Shown here piece after piece: positions 29,497-37,033 of a stretch of DNA of 64,000 nt (the stretch's first letter is position 1; each line of letters opens with the position of its first letter). The notes beneath the pieces were generated by a model. It saw only the letters and a list, made by a program, of their open reading frames with translations, searched no databases and was not told the origin of the DNA. The DNA lies in assembly GCF_013359775.1 (NCBI RefSeq), contig NZ_JABMCI010000069.1:62001-126000 (forward strand). The letters run 5' to 3'. The DNA is from Cellulomonas humilata (lineage in GTDB: Bacteria; Actinomycetota; Actinomycetes; Actinomycetales; Cellulomonadaceae). Position numbers and translations under genes: made by a program.

Positions 29497-30237
29497 ATGA
29501 CCTACACCCTCGTGCTGCTCCGCCACGGCGAGAGCGAGTGGAATGCGAAGAACCTGTTCACCGGCTGGGTCGACGTGCCGCTGTCCGAGAAGGGCACCGC
29601 GGAGGCCGTCCGGGGCGGGACGCTGCTCACCGACGCGGGCGTGCTGCCCGACGTCGTGCACACGTCGCTGCTGCGCCGGGCCATCACCACGGCCAACCTG
29701 GCCCTCGACGCCGCCGACCGCCACTGGATCCCCGTCAAGCGCTCCTGGCGCCTGAACGAGCGGCACTACGGCGCCCTGCAGGGCAAGGACAAGAAGCAGA
29801 CGCTCGAGGAGTACGGCGAGGAGCAGTTCATGCTCTGGCGCCGGTCGTACGACTTCCCGCCGCCGGACATCGCGCTGGGCTCGGAGTTCTCCCAGGATGC
29901 CGACCCGCGCTACGCCGGCGAGCCGATCCCGCGCGCCGAGGCGCTCGAGCAGGTGCTCGTGCGCGCGCTGCCGTACTGGGAGTCGGACATCGTCCCGGAC
30001 CTGAAGGCCCGCAAGACCGTGCTGGTCGCGGCCCACGGCAACTCGATCCGCGCGCTGGTCAAGCACCTGGATGACGTCGACAGCAGCACGATCGCCGGCA
30101 TCAACATCCCCACCGGCATCCCGCTGCTCTACACGCTCGACGAGGAGACGCTGAAGCCCACCAACCCGGGCGGCACGTACCTCGACCCGGAGGCCGCCGC
30201 GGAGGCCATCAAGGCCGTGGCCAACCAGGGCCGCTGA
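29497..30237 (+). CDS. gpmA: 2,3-bisphosphoglycerate-dependent phosphoglycerate mutase
   Basis: This glycolytic enzyme interconverts 3- and 2-phosphoglycerate through a phosphohistidine. The 246-residue protein has the catalytic [18 protein letters not shown] (His at about 9), [12 protein letters not shown], and the second histidine motif [18 protein letters not shown] 29497 follows CAGGAT by 6 nt and lacks a good ribosome-binding site, so it may be leaderless. The gene ends 17 bp before copy 4 of the hairpin repeat. The mshA-gpm-senX3-regX3 neighbourhood is shared with mycobacteria. Confidence 0.97.
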   Translation: MTYTLVLLRHGESEWNAKNLFTGWVDVPLSEKGTAEAVRGGTLLTDAGVLPDVVHTSLLRRAITTANLALDAADRHWIPVKRSWRLNERHYGALQGKDKKQTLEEYGEEQFMLWRRSYDFPPPDIALGSEFSQDADPRYAGEPIPRAEALEQVLVRALPYWESDIVPDLKARKTVLVAAHGNSIRALVKHLDDVDSSTIAGINIPTGIPLLYTLDEETLKPTNPGGTYLDPEAAAEAIKAVANQGR

Positions 30238-30254
30238 CTCTCGGCCCACCCATC

Positions 30255-30300
30255 AACGTCCGCACTCGACAGGGTTCCACCCCGTTCGAGTGCGGACGTT
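30255..30300. repeat. Extragenic hairpin element, copy 4 (variant)
   Basis: A perfect 15-bp outer stem (30255-30269 with 30286-30300) contains the same ACGTCCGCACTC/GAGTGCGGACGT arms as copies 1-3. The inner loop differs and forms GGGT-TCC-ACCC. It lies between the convergent gpmA and MmcQ/YjbR genes, a typical terminator position. Confidence 0.82.
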
Positions 30301-30318
30301 GCTGCGTTCTCCCAGAAG

Positions 30319-30723
30319 TCAGCGCGCGTCGAAGCTCGCGATCGCCGACTTCGTCGCCGAGGCCCGCCAGGCCTTCTCGATCAGCTCCGCGAGGGCGTCC
30401 CAGTCGGGGTCGTGCGCGGCGTCCAGGTGCGCGGCGACCCAGCCGAACCGGCCCATGTAGGGGGCGACGAAGTACCGCACGGGATCGCGCGCGACGATCG
30501 CCTGCTGCTCGTGCCGGTCGGCCTTGCACCACAGGGCGAGCCTGCCGTCGGCGTGGTGGTCGGGCAGGATCCAGGCGAACCGACTGCCGCGCGTGAAGAA
30601 CCCGGTGTTGCCGTACACGTCGACCTCCGCCGAGGTCTCGGGCAGCTGCGCGACGACGCCGCCGAGCCGCTCGCGGGCGACGGCGACGTCGTCGTCACCC
30701 CACCCGAGCACCCGCTCCGCCAT
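30319..30723 (-). CDS. MmcQ/YjbR family protein
   Basis: This 134-residue cytosolic protein has the MmcQ/YjbR fold (double-wing-like DNA-binding fold). Family-like features are a GNTGFFTRGSRFAWIL strand pair, a LALWCKADRHEQQAIVARDPVRYFVAPYMGRFGWVAAHLDA core (read in parts) and a C-terminal DALAELIEKAWRASA helix. DNA binding has been proposed for the family but the role is unknown. It lies downstream of phoU on the same strand, separated by a strong hairpin, so it probably has its own promoter. Confidence 0.8.
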   Translation of the reverse strand: MAERVLGWGDDDVAVARERLGGVVAQLPETSAEVDVYGNTGFFTRGSRFAWILPDHHADGRLALWCKADRHEQQAIVARDPVRYFVAPYMGRFGWVAAHLDAAHDPDWDALAELIEKAWRASATKSAIASFDAR

Positions 30724-30753
30724 GCGGCCACGCTACCGACGCGCGCGGAACGA

Positions 30754-30789
30754 GAGAACGGCCGCTCCCCACGGGGAGCGGCCGTTCTC
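30754..30789. terminator. Strong hairpin after phoU
   Basis: A perfect 17-bp stem (30754-30770 with 30773-30789) lies 21 bp after the end of phoU in its direction of transcription. There is no T-run. It separates phoU from the downstream MmcQ/YjbR gene. Confidence 0.82.
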
Positions 30790-30809
30790 GGCGTCGGCCT
30801 GAGCCGAGG

Positions 30810-31475
30810 TCAGCCGGCGGTGCGGTCCAGCTCCGGGCGGCCGACGCCCGTCACCAGGTAGGTCACGCGGCGGGCGACCGAGACGCCGTGGTCGCCGAAC
30901 CGCTCGTAGTACCGGCCCAGCAGCGTGACGTCGACGGTCTCCTGCGTCGTGCCGGCCCAGGAGCCGCCCAGCAGCGCCGCGAAGGTGTCCTCGTGCAGCT
31001 CGTCGAGGAGGTCGTCGTCCTGCTCGATGCTCTCCGCCAGCTGGATCTCGCGGCTGTTCAGCAGCGTGGTGGTGCGCCGGGCCACGCGCACCGCGGCGTC
31101 ATGCATCTCCGCGAACGTGCCGGACAGCGCCTGCGGTACCGCGTGCCGGGGGTACCGGCCGCGCGCCACCTGCGCAATGTGCCGGGCCAGGTCGCCCATG
31201 CGCTCCAGCGACGCGCTCATGCGCAGTGCGGAGACGACGATCCGGAGGTCGGTGGCGACGGGCTGCTGCTGCGCGAGCAGCAGGACACAGCGCTCGTCGA
31301 GGTCGCGCTCGATCGCGTCGATGGCCAGGTCGTCGGCGATCACGGACTCCGCGAGCGCCAGGTCGGCCGTGAGCAGCGCGATCCCGGCGTTGGTGATGGC
31401 CTGCTCGACCCGGCCGCTCATCGCCGCCAGGTCCTCGCCCAGCTGGTGCAGCTCGGCGTCGAAGATGTCCCGCAT
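30810..31475 (-). CDS. phoU: Phosphate signalling regulator PhoU
   Basis: PhoU links the Pst phosphate transporter to the sensor kinase and keeps the Pho response off when phosphate is plentiful. The 221-residue all-helical protein contains two PhoU repeats, with family segments FDAELHQLGEDLAAMSGRVE, DLRIVVSALRMSASLERMGDLARHIAQ and LLGRYYERFGDHGVSVARRVTYLVTG. ATG 31475 follows GAGGGAG closely (3 nt). It is not in the pst operon but divergent from the small-protein genes leading to senX3-regX3. A GTTCACC direct repeat upstream suggests RegX3/PhoP control. Confidence 0.93.
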   Translation of the reverse strand: MRDIFDAELHQLGEDLAAMSGRVEQAITNAGIALLTADLALAESVIADDLAIDAIERDLDERCVLLLAQQQPVATDLRIVVSALRMSASLERMGDLARHIAQVARGRYPRHAVPQALSGTFAEMHDAAVRVARRTTTLLNSREIQLAESIEQDDDLLDELHEDTFAALLGGSWAGTTQETVDVTLLGRYYERFGDHGVSVARRVTYLVTGVGRPELDRTAG

Positions 31476-31534
31476 GTGCTCCCTCTCGTGCCGCGACGGC
31501 AGGTGCCGCGCGCAGCGACAGGCTGACATCGGCA

Positions 31535-31563
31535 GGTGAACGGACGGGCGCGTCCAGGTGAAC
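31535..31563 (-). promoter_or_regulatory. Candidate PHO box upstream of phoU
   Basis: GTTCACC occurs twice on the reverse strand (31563-31557 and 31541-31535), in a longer repeat CAGGTGAACGGACG on the forward strand. The 22-bp period equals two 11-bp PHO-box units. The pair lies 60 bp upstream of the phoU ATG. CAGCCT (31525-31520) is a possible -10 box. Confidence 0.6.
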
Positions 31564-31681
31564 GGACGACGGCCGTTGTGCACACGCCCCAGCACGTCAT
31601 GCGAATCGGGTGAGGCAGCGGCACCTCCATCTGGGCCAGCATGGCGGAGGGGCCTCGACGGGAACGACGGAGGGACGACAG

Positions 31682-32083
31682 ATGGCGCAGCGGGTGACGG
31701 CGTGGGTCGGCTGGGTGTGGTTCGCGGCGTTCGCGATCCTCGTCTCAGGGCTCTTCACCCTCATCGCGGGGGCCGTGGCGGTGTTCTCGCCGAAGACGGT
31801 CGTCTCCTGGACGCCGGACGGGATCGCCGTCGTGGACGTCTCGACGTGGGGCTGGGTGCACCTGGTCCTGGGCGCCCTGCTGCTGCTCGTCGGGTTCGCG
31901 CTCTTCTCCGGCAGCGGCTGGGCGCGCGTCACGGCGATCGTGCTGGTGATCCTCAACCTGCTCGCGCAGTTCGTGTCGCTGCCGGTCACCCCGTGGTGGT
32001 CGCTCGTCGCCATCGCCCTGGACCTCGTCATCCTGTGGGCGCTGACGGTGCACGGTGACGAGGTCGCGCGCGCGAACCGCTGA
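31682..32083 (+). CDS. DUF7144-type membrane protein
   Basis: This 133-residue protein has four transmembrane helices (about 7-34, 59-78, 83-102 and 106-124) and short loops. WGWVHLVLGALLLLVGFALFSG and the WWSLVAIALDLVILWALTVHG end resemble a common actinobacterial small membrane protein family. No known function. GGAGGGA lies 6 nt before ATG 31682. It probably shares a transcript with the DUF1269 gene 28 bp downstream. Confidence 0.75.
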   Translation: MAQRVTAWVGWVWFAAFAILVSGLFTLIAGAVAVFSPKTVVSWTPDGIAVVDVSTWGWVHLVLGALLLLVGFALFSGSGWARVTAIVLVILNLLAQFVSLPVTPWWSLVAIALDLVILWALTVHGDEVARANR

Positions 32084-32111
32084 AGTCCGTCCGACACGAG
32101 AGGCAACGACG

Positions 32112-32594
32112 ATGACGACGTTCACCGCCTGGAAGTTCGACACCGCCGACGGGGCCGCCAAGGCCGTCGACGCACTCAAGGCAGCGCAGGGCGACGGTCT
32201 GGTGCGGATCGTCGACCACGCGGTGATCAGCTGGCCCCAGGGCGAGGCGAAGCCCTCGATGCACCACTCCCACGACGACAAGCTCCGCGGCACCGGGTGG
32301 GGCGCGTTCTGGGGGCTGCTGTTCGGTGGCCTGTTCTTCGTGCCGCTCCTCGGCGCTGCGGTCGGGGCCGCCGCGGGAGGCATCAGCAAGGCGGTCTCCG
32401 CGGTGGGCATCGACGACGCCCAGCTGGAGAGCATCCGCGCGCAGATCACGGAGGGCACCTCGCTGCTGTGCGCGGTGACGGAGAACGCGGACATGGACCG
32501 TCTGGGTGAGCGGTTCCACGGCCTGCACAGCACGCTCGTGGCCACCAACCTCACGGACGCCGAGCGGTCGCTGCTGCTGGAGACCTTCGGCTGA
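32112..32594 (+). CDS. DUF1269 domain protein
   Basis: This 160-residue protein has a DUF1269 signature: an N-terminal alpha/beta part (TAWKFDTADGAAKAVDALKAAQ, VDHAVISWPQGEAKPSM), a Gly-rich hydrophobic hairpin (about 62-92, GTGWGAFWGLLFGGLFFVPLLGAAVG in two pieces) and a C-terminal part (SLLCAVTENADMDRL, LHSTLVATNLTDAERSLL). It is probably membrane-associated and sometimes stress-linked in other bacteria. Function unknown. The stop overlaps the first base of the PHO-box repeat in front of senX3. Confidence 0.78.
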   Translation: MTTFTAWKFDTADGAAKAVDALKAAQGDGLVRIVDHAVISWPQGEAKPSMHHSHDDKLRGTGWGAFWGLLFGGLFFVPLLGAAVGAAAGGISKAVSAVGIDDAQLESIRAQITEGTSLLCAVTENADMDRLGERFHGLHSTLVATNLTDAERSLLLETFG

Positions 32595-32611
32595 GTGAAC
32601 TGGCAGTGAAC
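32594..32611. promoter_or_regulatory. Candidate PHO box upstream of senX3
   Basis: AGTGAAC occurs at 32594-32600 and 32605-32611, an exact 11-bp period, which reads GTTCACT on the opposite strand. It begins on the stop codon of the DUF1269 gene and lies about 70 bp before the senX3 start, suggesting autoregulation by RegX3. Confidence 0.6.
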
Positions 32612-32671
32612 GCTTGACGGCGAGCGGGCCGCGCGTGCCGCCATCGGCGTGTCGCACTGCTGAGCGCGACC

Positions 32672-32687
32672 TAGGGTGGGGGTCGTG
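32672..32687 (+). promoter_or_regulatory. Candidate -10 box of leaderless senX3 start
   Basis: TAGGGT at 32672-32677 lies 7 nt before the GTG at 32685 chosen as senX3 start. A GTG inside the box (32676) is rejected for that reason. No clear -35 is visible. Confidence 0.4.
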
Positions 32688-33887
32688 AACGGGATCGACG
32701 GGCTGATGCTCCTCCTCGCCGGCGGCCTCGGGCTGCTGACGGGGGTCTGGGCGACCCTGGCGTTCCGCTTCAGCGAGCGGTCGCAGCGCGGAGTGCCGGC
32801 GCAGCCCGAGCCCACGCTCGACGACGGTCTCGTCCGCATGCTCGCGGTCCTGCGCTCCGCGGCGGTGGTTCTCGACGACGCCGACAACGTGGTGCGAGCC
32901 AGCGCGCCGGCCCACGCGCTGGGCATCGTGCGCGACGGGCGCATCGCCCCGGCCGCGATCCGGGACCTGATCGCGCAGGTGCGCCGCGACGGGGTGATCC
33001 GCGACGAGGTGCTGGAGGTGCCCCGCGGACCCGTCGGACCCGGGGTGCTGCTCGTGCAGGTGCGCGTCGCGCAGGTCAGTGCCGAGCACCTGGTGGTGCT
33101 GGCGGAGGACCTGACGCAGGCGCGGCGGCTCGAGGCCATCCGACGCGACTTCGTGGTGAACGTCTCCCACGAGCTCAAGACCCCCGTCGGCGCCCTCGCG
33201 CTCCTCGCGGAGACGGTGCAGGACGCCGCCGACGACCCGGAGGCCGTGCGCCGGTTCGCCGGTCGCATGCAGGCGGAGGCCACCCGGCTGTCCGCGCTGG
33301 TGCACGAGATCATCGAGCTGTCGCGGCTCCAGGTGGCCGGCGCGCTCGGGCAGGTGGGCCTGGTCGACGTGGACACGGTCGTGGCCGAGGCCGTCGACCG
33401 CGCACGCACCACCGCCGAGTCCAAGAAGGTGCGCCTCGACATCGGCGGGGAGCAGGGCACGCGGGTGCTCGGCCAGCGCGACCTGCTGGTCACCGCGGTG
33501 CGCAACCTGCTGGACAACGCCGTGGCGTACTCCGGCGAGGCGTCGCACGTGGGCGTGGGGGTGCGCACGGACGGCGACCTGGTGGAGATCGCGGTGGTCG
33601 ACGAGGGCATCGGCATCACCCCGGCCGAGCAGGAGCGGGTGTTCGAACGGTTCTACCGGGTGGACCCCGCGCGCTCGCGGGACACCGGCGGCACCGGGCT
33701 GGGCCTGTCGATCGTCAAGCACGTCGCGGCCGACCACGGCGGGGACGTCACGGTGTGGTCGCAGCCGGGCCGGGGGTCGACGTTCACGTTGCGCCTGCCC
33801 CGCGCGGAGGAGGAGCGGACCGGCAGCGTCACCCCGATGCCGGCCGTCGAGAACCTAGGAGCACCCGTGCGCCGGAGCGCGTCATGA
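32685..33887 (+). CDS. senX3: Phosphate-responsive sensor histidine kinase SenX3/PhoR type
   Basis: This 400-residue sensor kinase has one clear N-terminal membrane helix (about 6-25), a PAS-like region (about 50-150), a dimerisation/phosphoacceptor domain with VVNVSHELKTPVGALALLAET (His at about 167) and a HATPase domain with the N box VRNLLDNAVAYS, DEGIGITP and GGTGLGLSIVKHVA. It should autophosphorylate and pass the phosphate to RegX3, whose gene overlaps by ATGA (33884-33887). Context with phoU and pst identifies it as the phosphate system. Confidence 0.93.
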   Translation: MNGIDGLMLLLAGGLGLLTGVWATLAFRFSERSQRGVPAQPEPTLDDGLVRMLAVLRSAAVVLDDADNVVRASAPAHALGIVRDGRIAPAAIRDLIAQVRRDGVIRDEVLEVPRGPVGPGVLLVQVRVAQVSAEHLVVLAEDLTQARRLEAIRRDFVVNVSHELKTPVGALALLAETVQDAADDPEAVRRFAGRMQAEATRLSALVHEIIELSRLQVAGALGQVGLVDVDTVVAEAVDRARTTAESKKVRLDIGGEQGTRVLGQRDLLVTAVRNLLDNAVAYSGEASHVGVGVRTDGDLVEIAVVDEGIGITPAEQERVFERFYRVDPARSRDTGGTGLGLSIVKHVAADHGGDVTVWSQPGRGSTFTLRLPRAEEERTGSVTPMPAVENLGAPVRRSAS

Positions 33888-34606
33888 CCCGGATCCTGCT
33901 GGTCGAGGACGAGGAGTCCTACCGGGACCCGCTGACGTACCAGCTGGAGCGCGAGGGGTTCGACGTCGTCACCGCCGCGACCGGGCCCGAGGCGCTCGCG
34001 CGGTTCGACGAGTTCGGCGCCGACCTGGTGCTCCTCGACCTCATGCTCCCGGGCCTGCCCGGCACCGAGGTGTGCCGCCGACTGCGCCTGGTCAGCGACG
34101 TGCCGGTCATCATGCTCACGGCCAAGGACGACGAGATCGACAAGGTGGTCGGCCTGGAGCTGGGTGCCGACGACTACGTCACCAAGCCGTACTCGTCGCG
34201 CGAGCTGCTGGCCCGCGTCCGGGCCGTGCTGCGCCGCCGGGAGGTCGCGGTCGTCGCGGCGGGCGGCCCCGGGGTCCTCGCCGACGATCCCGACGACGAC
34301 CAGCTCCTGGTCGCCGGCCCGGTCCGGATGGACGTCGAGCGGCACACCGTCCTGGTGCGCGACGAGATCGTCGCGTTCCCGCTCAAGGAGTTCGAGCTGC
34401 TCGAGCTGCTGCTGCGCAACGCCGGCCGCGTGCTCACCCGCGGGCAGCTGATCGACCGGATCTGGGGCTCGGACTACGTCGGCGACACCAAGACGCTCGA
34501 CGTCCACGTGAAGCGCGTCCGGGCCAAGATCGAGGTCGACCCCGGCAACCCGACGCTCCTGCTCACCGTCCGGGGCCTGGGCTACAAGCTCACCGACGAC
34601 GAGTAG
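33884..34606 (+). CDS. regX3: Response regulator RegX3/PhoP type
   Basis: This 240-residue OmpR-family regulator has a receiver domain (about 1-118) with acidic cluster VEDEE, phosphoacceptor in DLVLLDLMLPG (Asp at about 50) and Lys in MLTAKDDE. An acidic Asp-rich linker (about 125-142) is followed by a winged-helix DNA-binding domain (about 145-238: FPLKEFELLELLLRNAGRVLTRGQLIDRIWG, TLDVHVKRVRAKIE, TVRGLGYKL). It should bind the GTTCAC direct repeats found before phoU, senX3 and pstS. ATG 33884 overlaps the senX3 stop. Confidence 0.94.
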   Translation: MTRILLVEDEESYRDPLTYQLEREGFDVVTAATGPEALARFDEFGADLVLLDLMLPGLPGTEVCRRLRLVSDVPVIMLTAKDDEIDKVVGLELGADDYVTKPYSSRELLARVRAVLRRREVAVVAAGGPGVLADDPDDDQLLVAGPVRMDVERHTVLVRDEIVAFPLKEFELLELLLRNAGRVLTRGQLIDRIWGSDYVGDTKTLDVHVKRVRAKIEVDPGNPTLLLTVRGLGYKLTDDE

Positions 34607-34620
34607 CACCCTGCGCGAGC

Positions 34621-34657
34621 CGACGCCCCGCCCACCGACCCGGTGCGCGGGGCGTCG
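34621..34657. terminator. Hairpin after regX3
   Basis: A 10-bp stem CGACGCCCCG (34621-34630) with CGGGGCGTCG (34648-34657) encloses a second small stem CACCG/CGGTG. It is 14 bp after the regX3 stop and 16 bp before the pstS PHO box. Confidence 0.75.
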
Positions 34658-34672
34658 TGCTGTACCGCCATC

Positions 34673-34727
34673 GTTCACCTGGGGTTCACCCGCAGCCGCC
34701 CACCTGGTCACGTCGGCTTCCTACGGT
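34673..34727 (+). promoter_or_regulatory. PHO box and promoter of pstS
   Basis: GTTCACC occurs at 34673-34679 and 34684-34690, an exact 11-bp repeat, with a degenerate third unit at 34695. TACGGT at 34722-34727 is a good -10 box. The poor -35 position (34699-34704) is covered by the third repeat unit, as expected for a promoter that needs an activator. The leader would be about 45 nt. Confidence 0.75.
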
Positions 34728-34779
34728 CAGCATCGCCGCGCACACATCGGTGCGCACCTGATCGACAGGACGGAACACA

Positions 34780-35892
34780 GTGAAGCTCTCCCTCCACGGC
34801 CGGATCGGCGCGATCGCCCTCACGGGCGCCCTCGCCCTCTCCCTCGCGGCCTGCGGATCGGACGACCCGACCGGGTCCGGCGACACCACGGACGCCCCCG
34901 CGCAGACCTCGGAGCTCAGCGGTGACCTGAACGGCGCCGGCGCCACGTCGCAGGAGAAGGCCATGGACGCCTGGCGTGCCGGCTTCCAGAGCGCCAACCC
35001 CGACGTCAACATCAACTACGACCCCGTCGGCTCCGGCGGCGGTCGCACGCAGTTCCTCGACGGCTCGGTCCAGTACGCGGGGTCCGACTCCGCCCTGAAG
35101 CCGGAGGAGCTCGAGGCGGCGAAGGAGGTCTGCACCACCGAGGCCGTCGACCTGCCCCTGTACGTCAGCCCGATCGCCGTCGTGTTCAACCTCGAGGGTG
35201 TGACCGAGCTCAACATGTCGGCCGCCACGATCGCCGGGATCTTCGACGGCAAGATCACCTCGTGGGACGCACCGGAGATCGCGGCCGACAACCCCGACGC
35301 GACGCTGCCGGCCCAGCCCATCACGCCCGTGCACCGCTCGGACGAGTCGGGTACCACGGAGAACTTCACCGACTACCTGGCTGCTGCGTCCGAGGGCGCG
35401 TGGCCGTACGAGGCCGACGGCAACTGGCCCATCCCCGGTGGCGAGTCCGCTCAGGGCACCTCCGGCGTCATCCAGACGGTCCAGGGTGGCACGGGCACCA
35501 TCACGTACGCGGACAACTCGGCCGCCGGTACGCTCGGCAAGGTGAGCCTGAAGGTCGGCGAGGAGTTCGTCGCACCGTCCGGTGAGGCCGCCGCCGCAGC
35601 CGTGGACGCCTCCCCTCGTGACGAGGAGCGTGCGGAGCACGACATCGTCGTCGAGATCGACCGTCAGACGACGGCCGCGGGCGCCTACCCGCTGGTCCTC
35701 GTGTCCTACAGCCTCGCGTGCCTGCAGTACCCCGACCAGGAGACCGCTGACCTGGTCAAGGGCTTCCTGAGCTACATCGCGAGCGCCGATGGTCAGGGTG
35801 CGTCGGAGGAGGCCGCGGGCTCCGCGCCCATCTCGGACGCGCTGCGCGCGGACGTGCAGGCCGCGATCGACGCGATCACCGCAGCCGCCTGA
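34780..35892 (+). CDS. pstS: Phosphate-binding lipoprotein PstS
   Basis: PstS captures phosphate outside the membrane and delivers it to PstCA. The 370-residue protein has a lipoprotein signal with lipobox LAAC (Cys at about 24). Family motifs are NGAGATSQEKAMDAW, YDPVGSGGGRTQFLDGSVQYAGSDSALKPEE, LYVSPIAVVFNLEGV, HRSDESGTTENFTDYLA and PLVLVSYSLACLQY. GTG 34780 has AGGA 9 nt upstream. It is the first gene of the pst operon, with a PHO-box promoter. A double hairpin follows it, which should keep pstS mRNA in excess over pstCAB. Confidence 0.96.
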   Translation: MKLSLHGRIGAIALTGALALSLAACGSDDPTGSGDTTDAPAQTSELSGDLNGAGATSQEKAMDAWRAGFQSANPDVNINYDPVGSGGGRTQFLDGSVQYAGSDSALKPEELEAAKEVCTTEAVDLPLYVSPIAVVFNLEGVTELNMSAATIAGIFDGKITSWDAPEIAADNPDATLPAQPITPVHRSDESGTTENFTDYLAAASEGAWPYEADGNWPIPGGESAQGTSGVIQTVQGGTGTITYADNSAAGTLGKVSLKVGEEFVAPSGEAAAAAVDASPRDEERAEHDIVVEIDRQTTAAGAYPLVLVSYSLACLQYPDQETADLVKGFLSYIASADGQGASEEAAGSAPISDALRADVQAAIDAITAAA

Positions 35893-35902
35893 CGTCCGAT
35901 CC

Positions 35903-35971
35903 GGTGGGGGCGGAGACGCCCCCACCACCCCGCCGGTGGCGGGCCCGCCTCGGGGGGAGGACGGGCCCGCC
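35903..35971. terminator. Tandem hairpins between pstS and pstC
   Basis: Hairpin 1 is a perfect 10-bp stem (35903-35912 with 35917-35926) with a GAGA loop. Hairpin 2 is GGCGGGCCCG (35938-35947) with CGGGCCCGCC (35962-35971). They fill the 118-bp gap and probably act as a partial terminator or as a 3' end protecting pstS mRNA. Confidence 0.7.
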
Positions 35972-36010
35972 GCCGGCGGCGCACCACCCACCACGAGCAG
36001 CAGGAGAGAA

Positions 36011-37033
36011 GTGACCAGCACCCAGAGCCCGCCGACGCAGGACGGTGTGCGCCCGACCAAGGACGTCGAGTCCCCGCGCCCGGGCCGCCGCCCTCGCACG
36101 CGTGTGGCCGACAAGGGCGCGAGCCGGCTGTTCCGGTGGACGGCGACGGGGGCCGGTGCCCTCATCCTCGTCCTGCTCGTCGCGGTCGCCGCCTTCCTGG
36201 TCCTGCGCGCGTTGCCGGCACTGACCACCCCGGCGGCCGAGCTGACCGAGGAGGTCTCGTGGATGGGCGAGGCGACCTCGCTCCTCGACTTCGTGGGGCC
36301 GTTGATCTTCGGCACGATCCTCGCTGCGGCCCTCGCCCTGGTCATCGCGACACCGATCGCGCTGGGTATCGCGCTGTTCACCTCGCACTACGCGCCGCGC
36401 CGGCTGGCGTCGGGCCTCGGCTACCTCGTCGATCTGCTGGCGGCCATCCCGTCGGTGGTCTACGGCCTCTGGGGCGGCCTGGTGCTCGCGCCGATGGTGA
36501 AGCCGATCTGGGCATGGCTGAACGAATACCTCGGCTTCATCCCGTTCTTCGCCGGAACCGTGTCGCCGACCGCCCGCGTGCTCATGACCGTGGGCCTGGT
36601 CCTCGCCGTGATGATCCTGCCGATCATCACGGCCGTGAGCCGCGAGGTGTTCCTGCAGACCCCGCGCCTGCACGAGGAGGCGGCCCTCGCCCTCGGCGCC
36701 ACGCGCTGGGAGATGATCAGGGTCGCGGTCCTGCCGTTCGCGCGCTCGGGCATCGTGTCCGCTGCGATGCTCGGGCTCGGCCGCGCGCTGGGCGAGACGA
36801 TGGCGGTCCTCATGATCCTGTCGCCCGGCTTCCTGTACTCGTTCAAGCTGCTCGAGGCAGGGCAGCAGCAGACGATCGCGGCCAACATCGCCGCGCAGTT
36901 CCCCGAGGCCAACCCCCTGGGCGTCTCGGCGCTGATCGCGACGGGCCTCGCCCTATTCGTCATCACGCTCGTCGTCAACATGGCCGCCCGCGCGATCGTC
37001 GCGCGCCGCAAGGACTTCTCGGGAGCCAACTGA
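36011..37033 (+). CDS. pstC: Phosphate ABC transporter permease PstC
   Basis: PstC is one of the two membrane channel subunits of the high-affinity phosphate importer. The 340-residue protein has a polar N-terminus of about 40 residues and six transmembrane helices. The ABC-coupling EAA loop is EEAALALGATRWEMIRVAVLPFARSGI (about 218-244). Other signatures are GLGYLVDLLAAIPSVVYGLWG and GLGRALGETMAVLMI. GTG 36011 has AGGAG 4-5 nt upstream. The stop overlaps the pstA ATG by one base. Confidence 0.95.
   Translation: MTSTQSPPTQDGVRPTKDVESPRPGRRPRTRVADKGASRLFRWTATGAGALILVLLVAVAAFLVLRALPALTTPAAELTEEVSWMGEATSLLDFVGPLIFGTILAAALALVIATPIALGIALFTSHYAPRRLASGLGYLVDLLAAIPSVVYGLWGGLVLAPMVKPIWAWLNEYLGFIPFFAGTVSPTARVLMTVGLVLAVMILPIITAVSREVFLQTPRLHEEAALALGATRWEMIRVAVLPFARSGIVSAAMLGLGRALGETMAVLMILSPGFLYSFKLLEAGQQQTIAANIAAQFPEANPLGVSALIATGLALFVITLVVNMAARAIVARRKDFSGAN

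Noticed and set aside
31476..31681. Small gene in the phoU upstream gap
   Set aside because: Frames there follow from the PHO-box repeats and have no ribosome-binding site; the region is better explained as control DNA.
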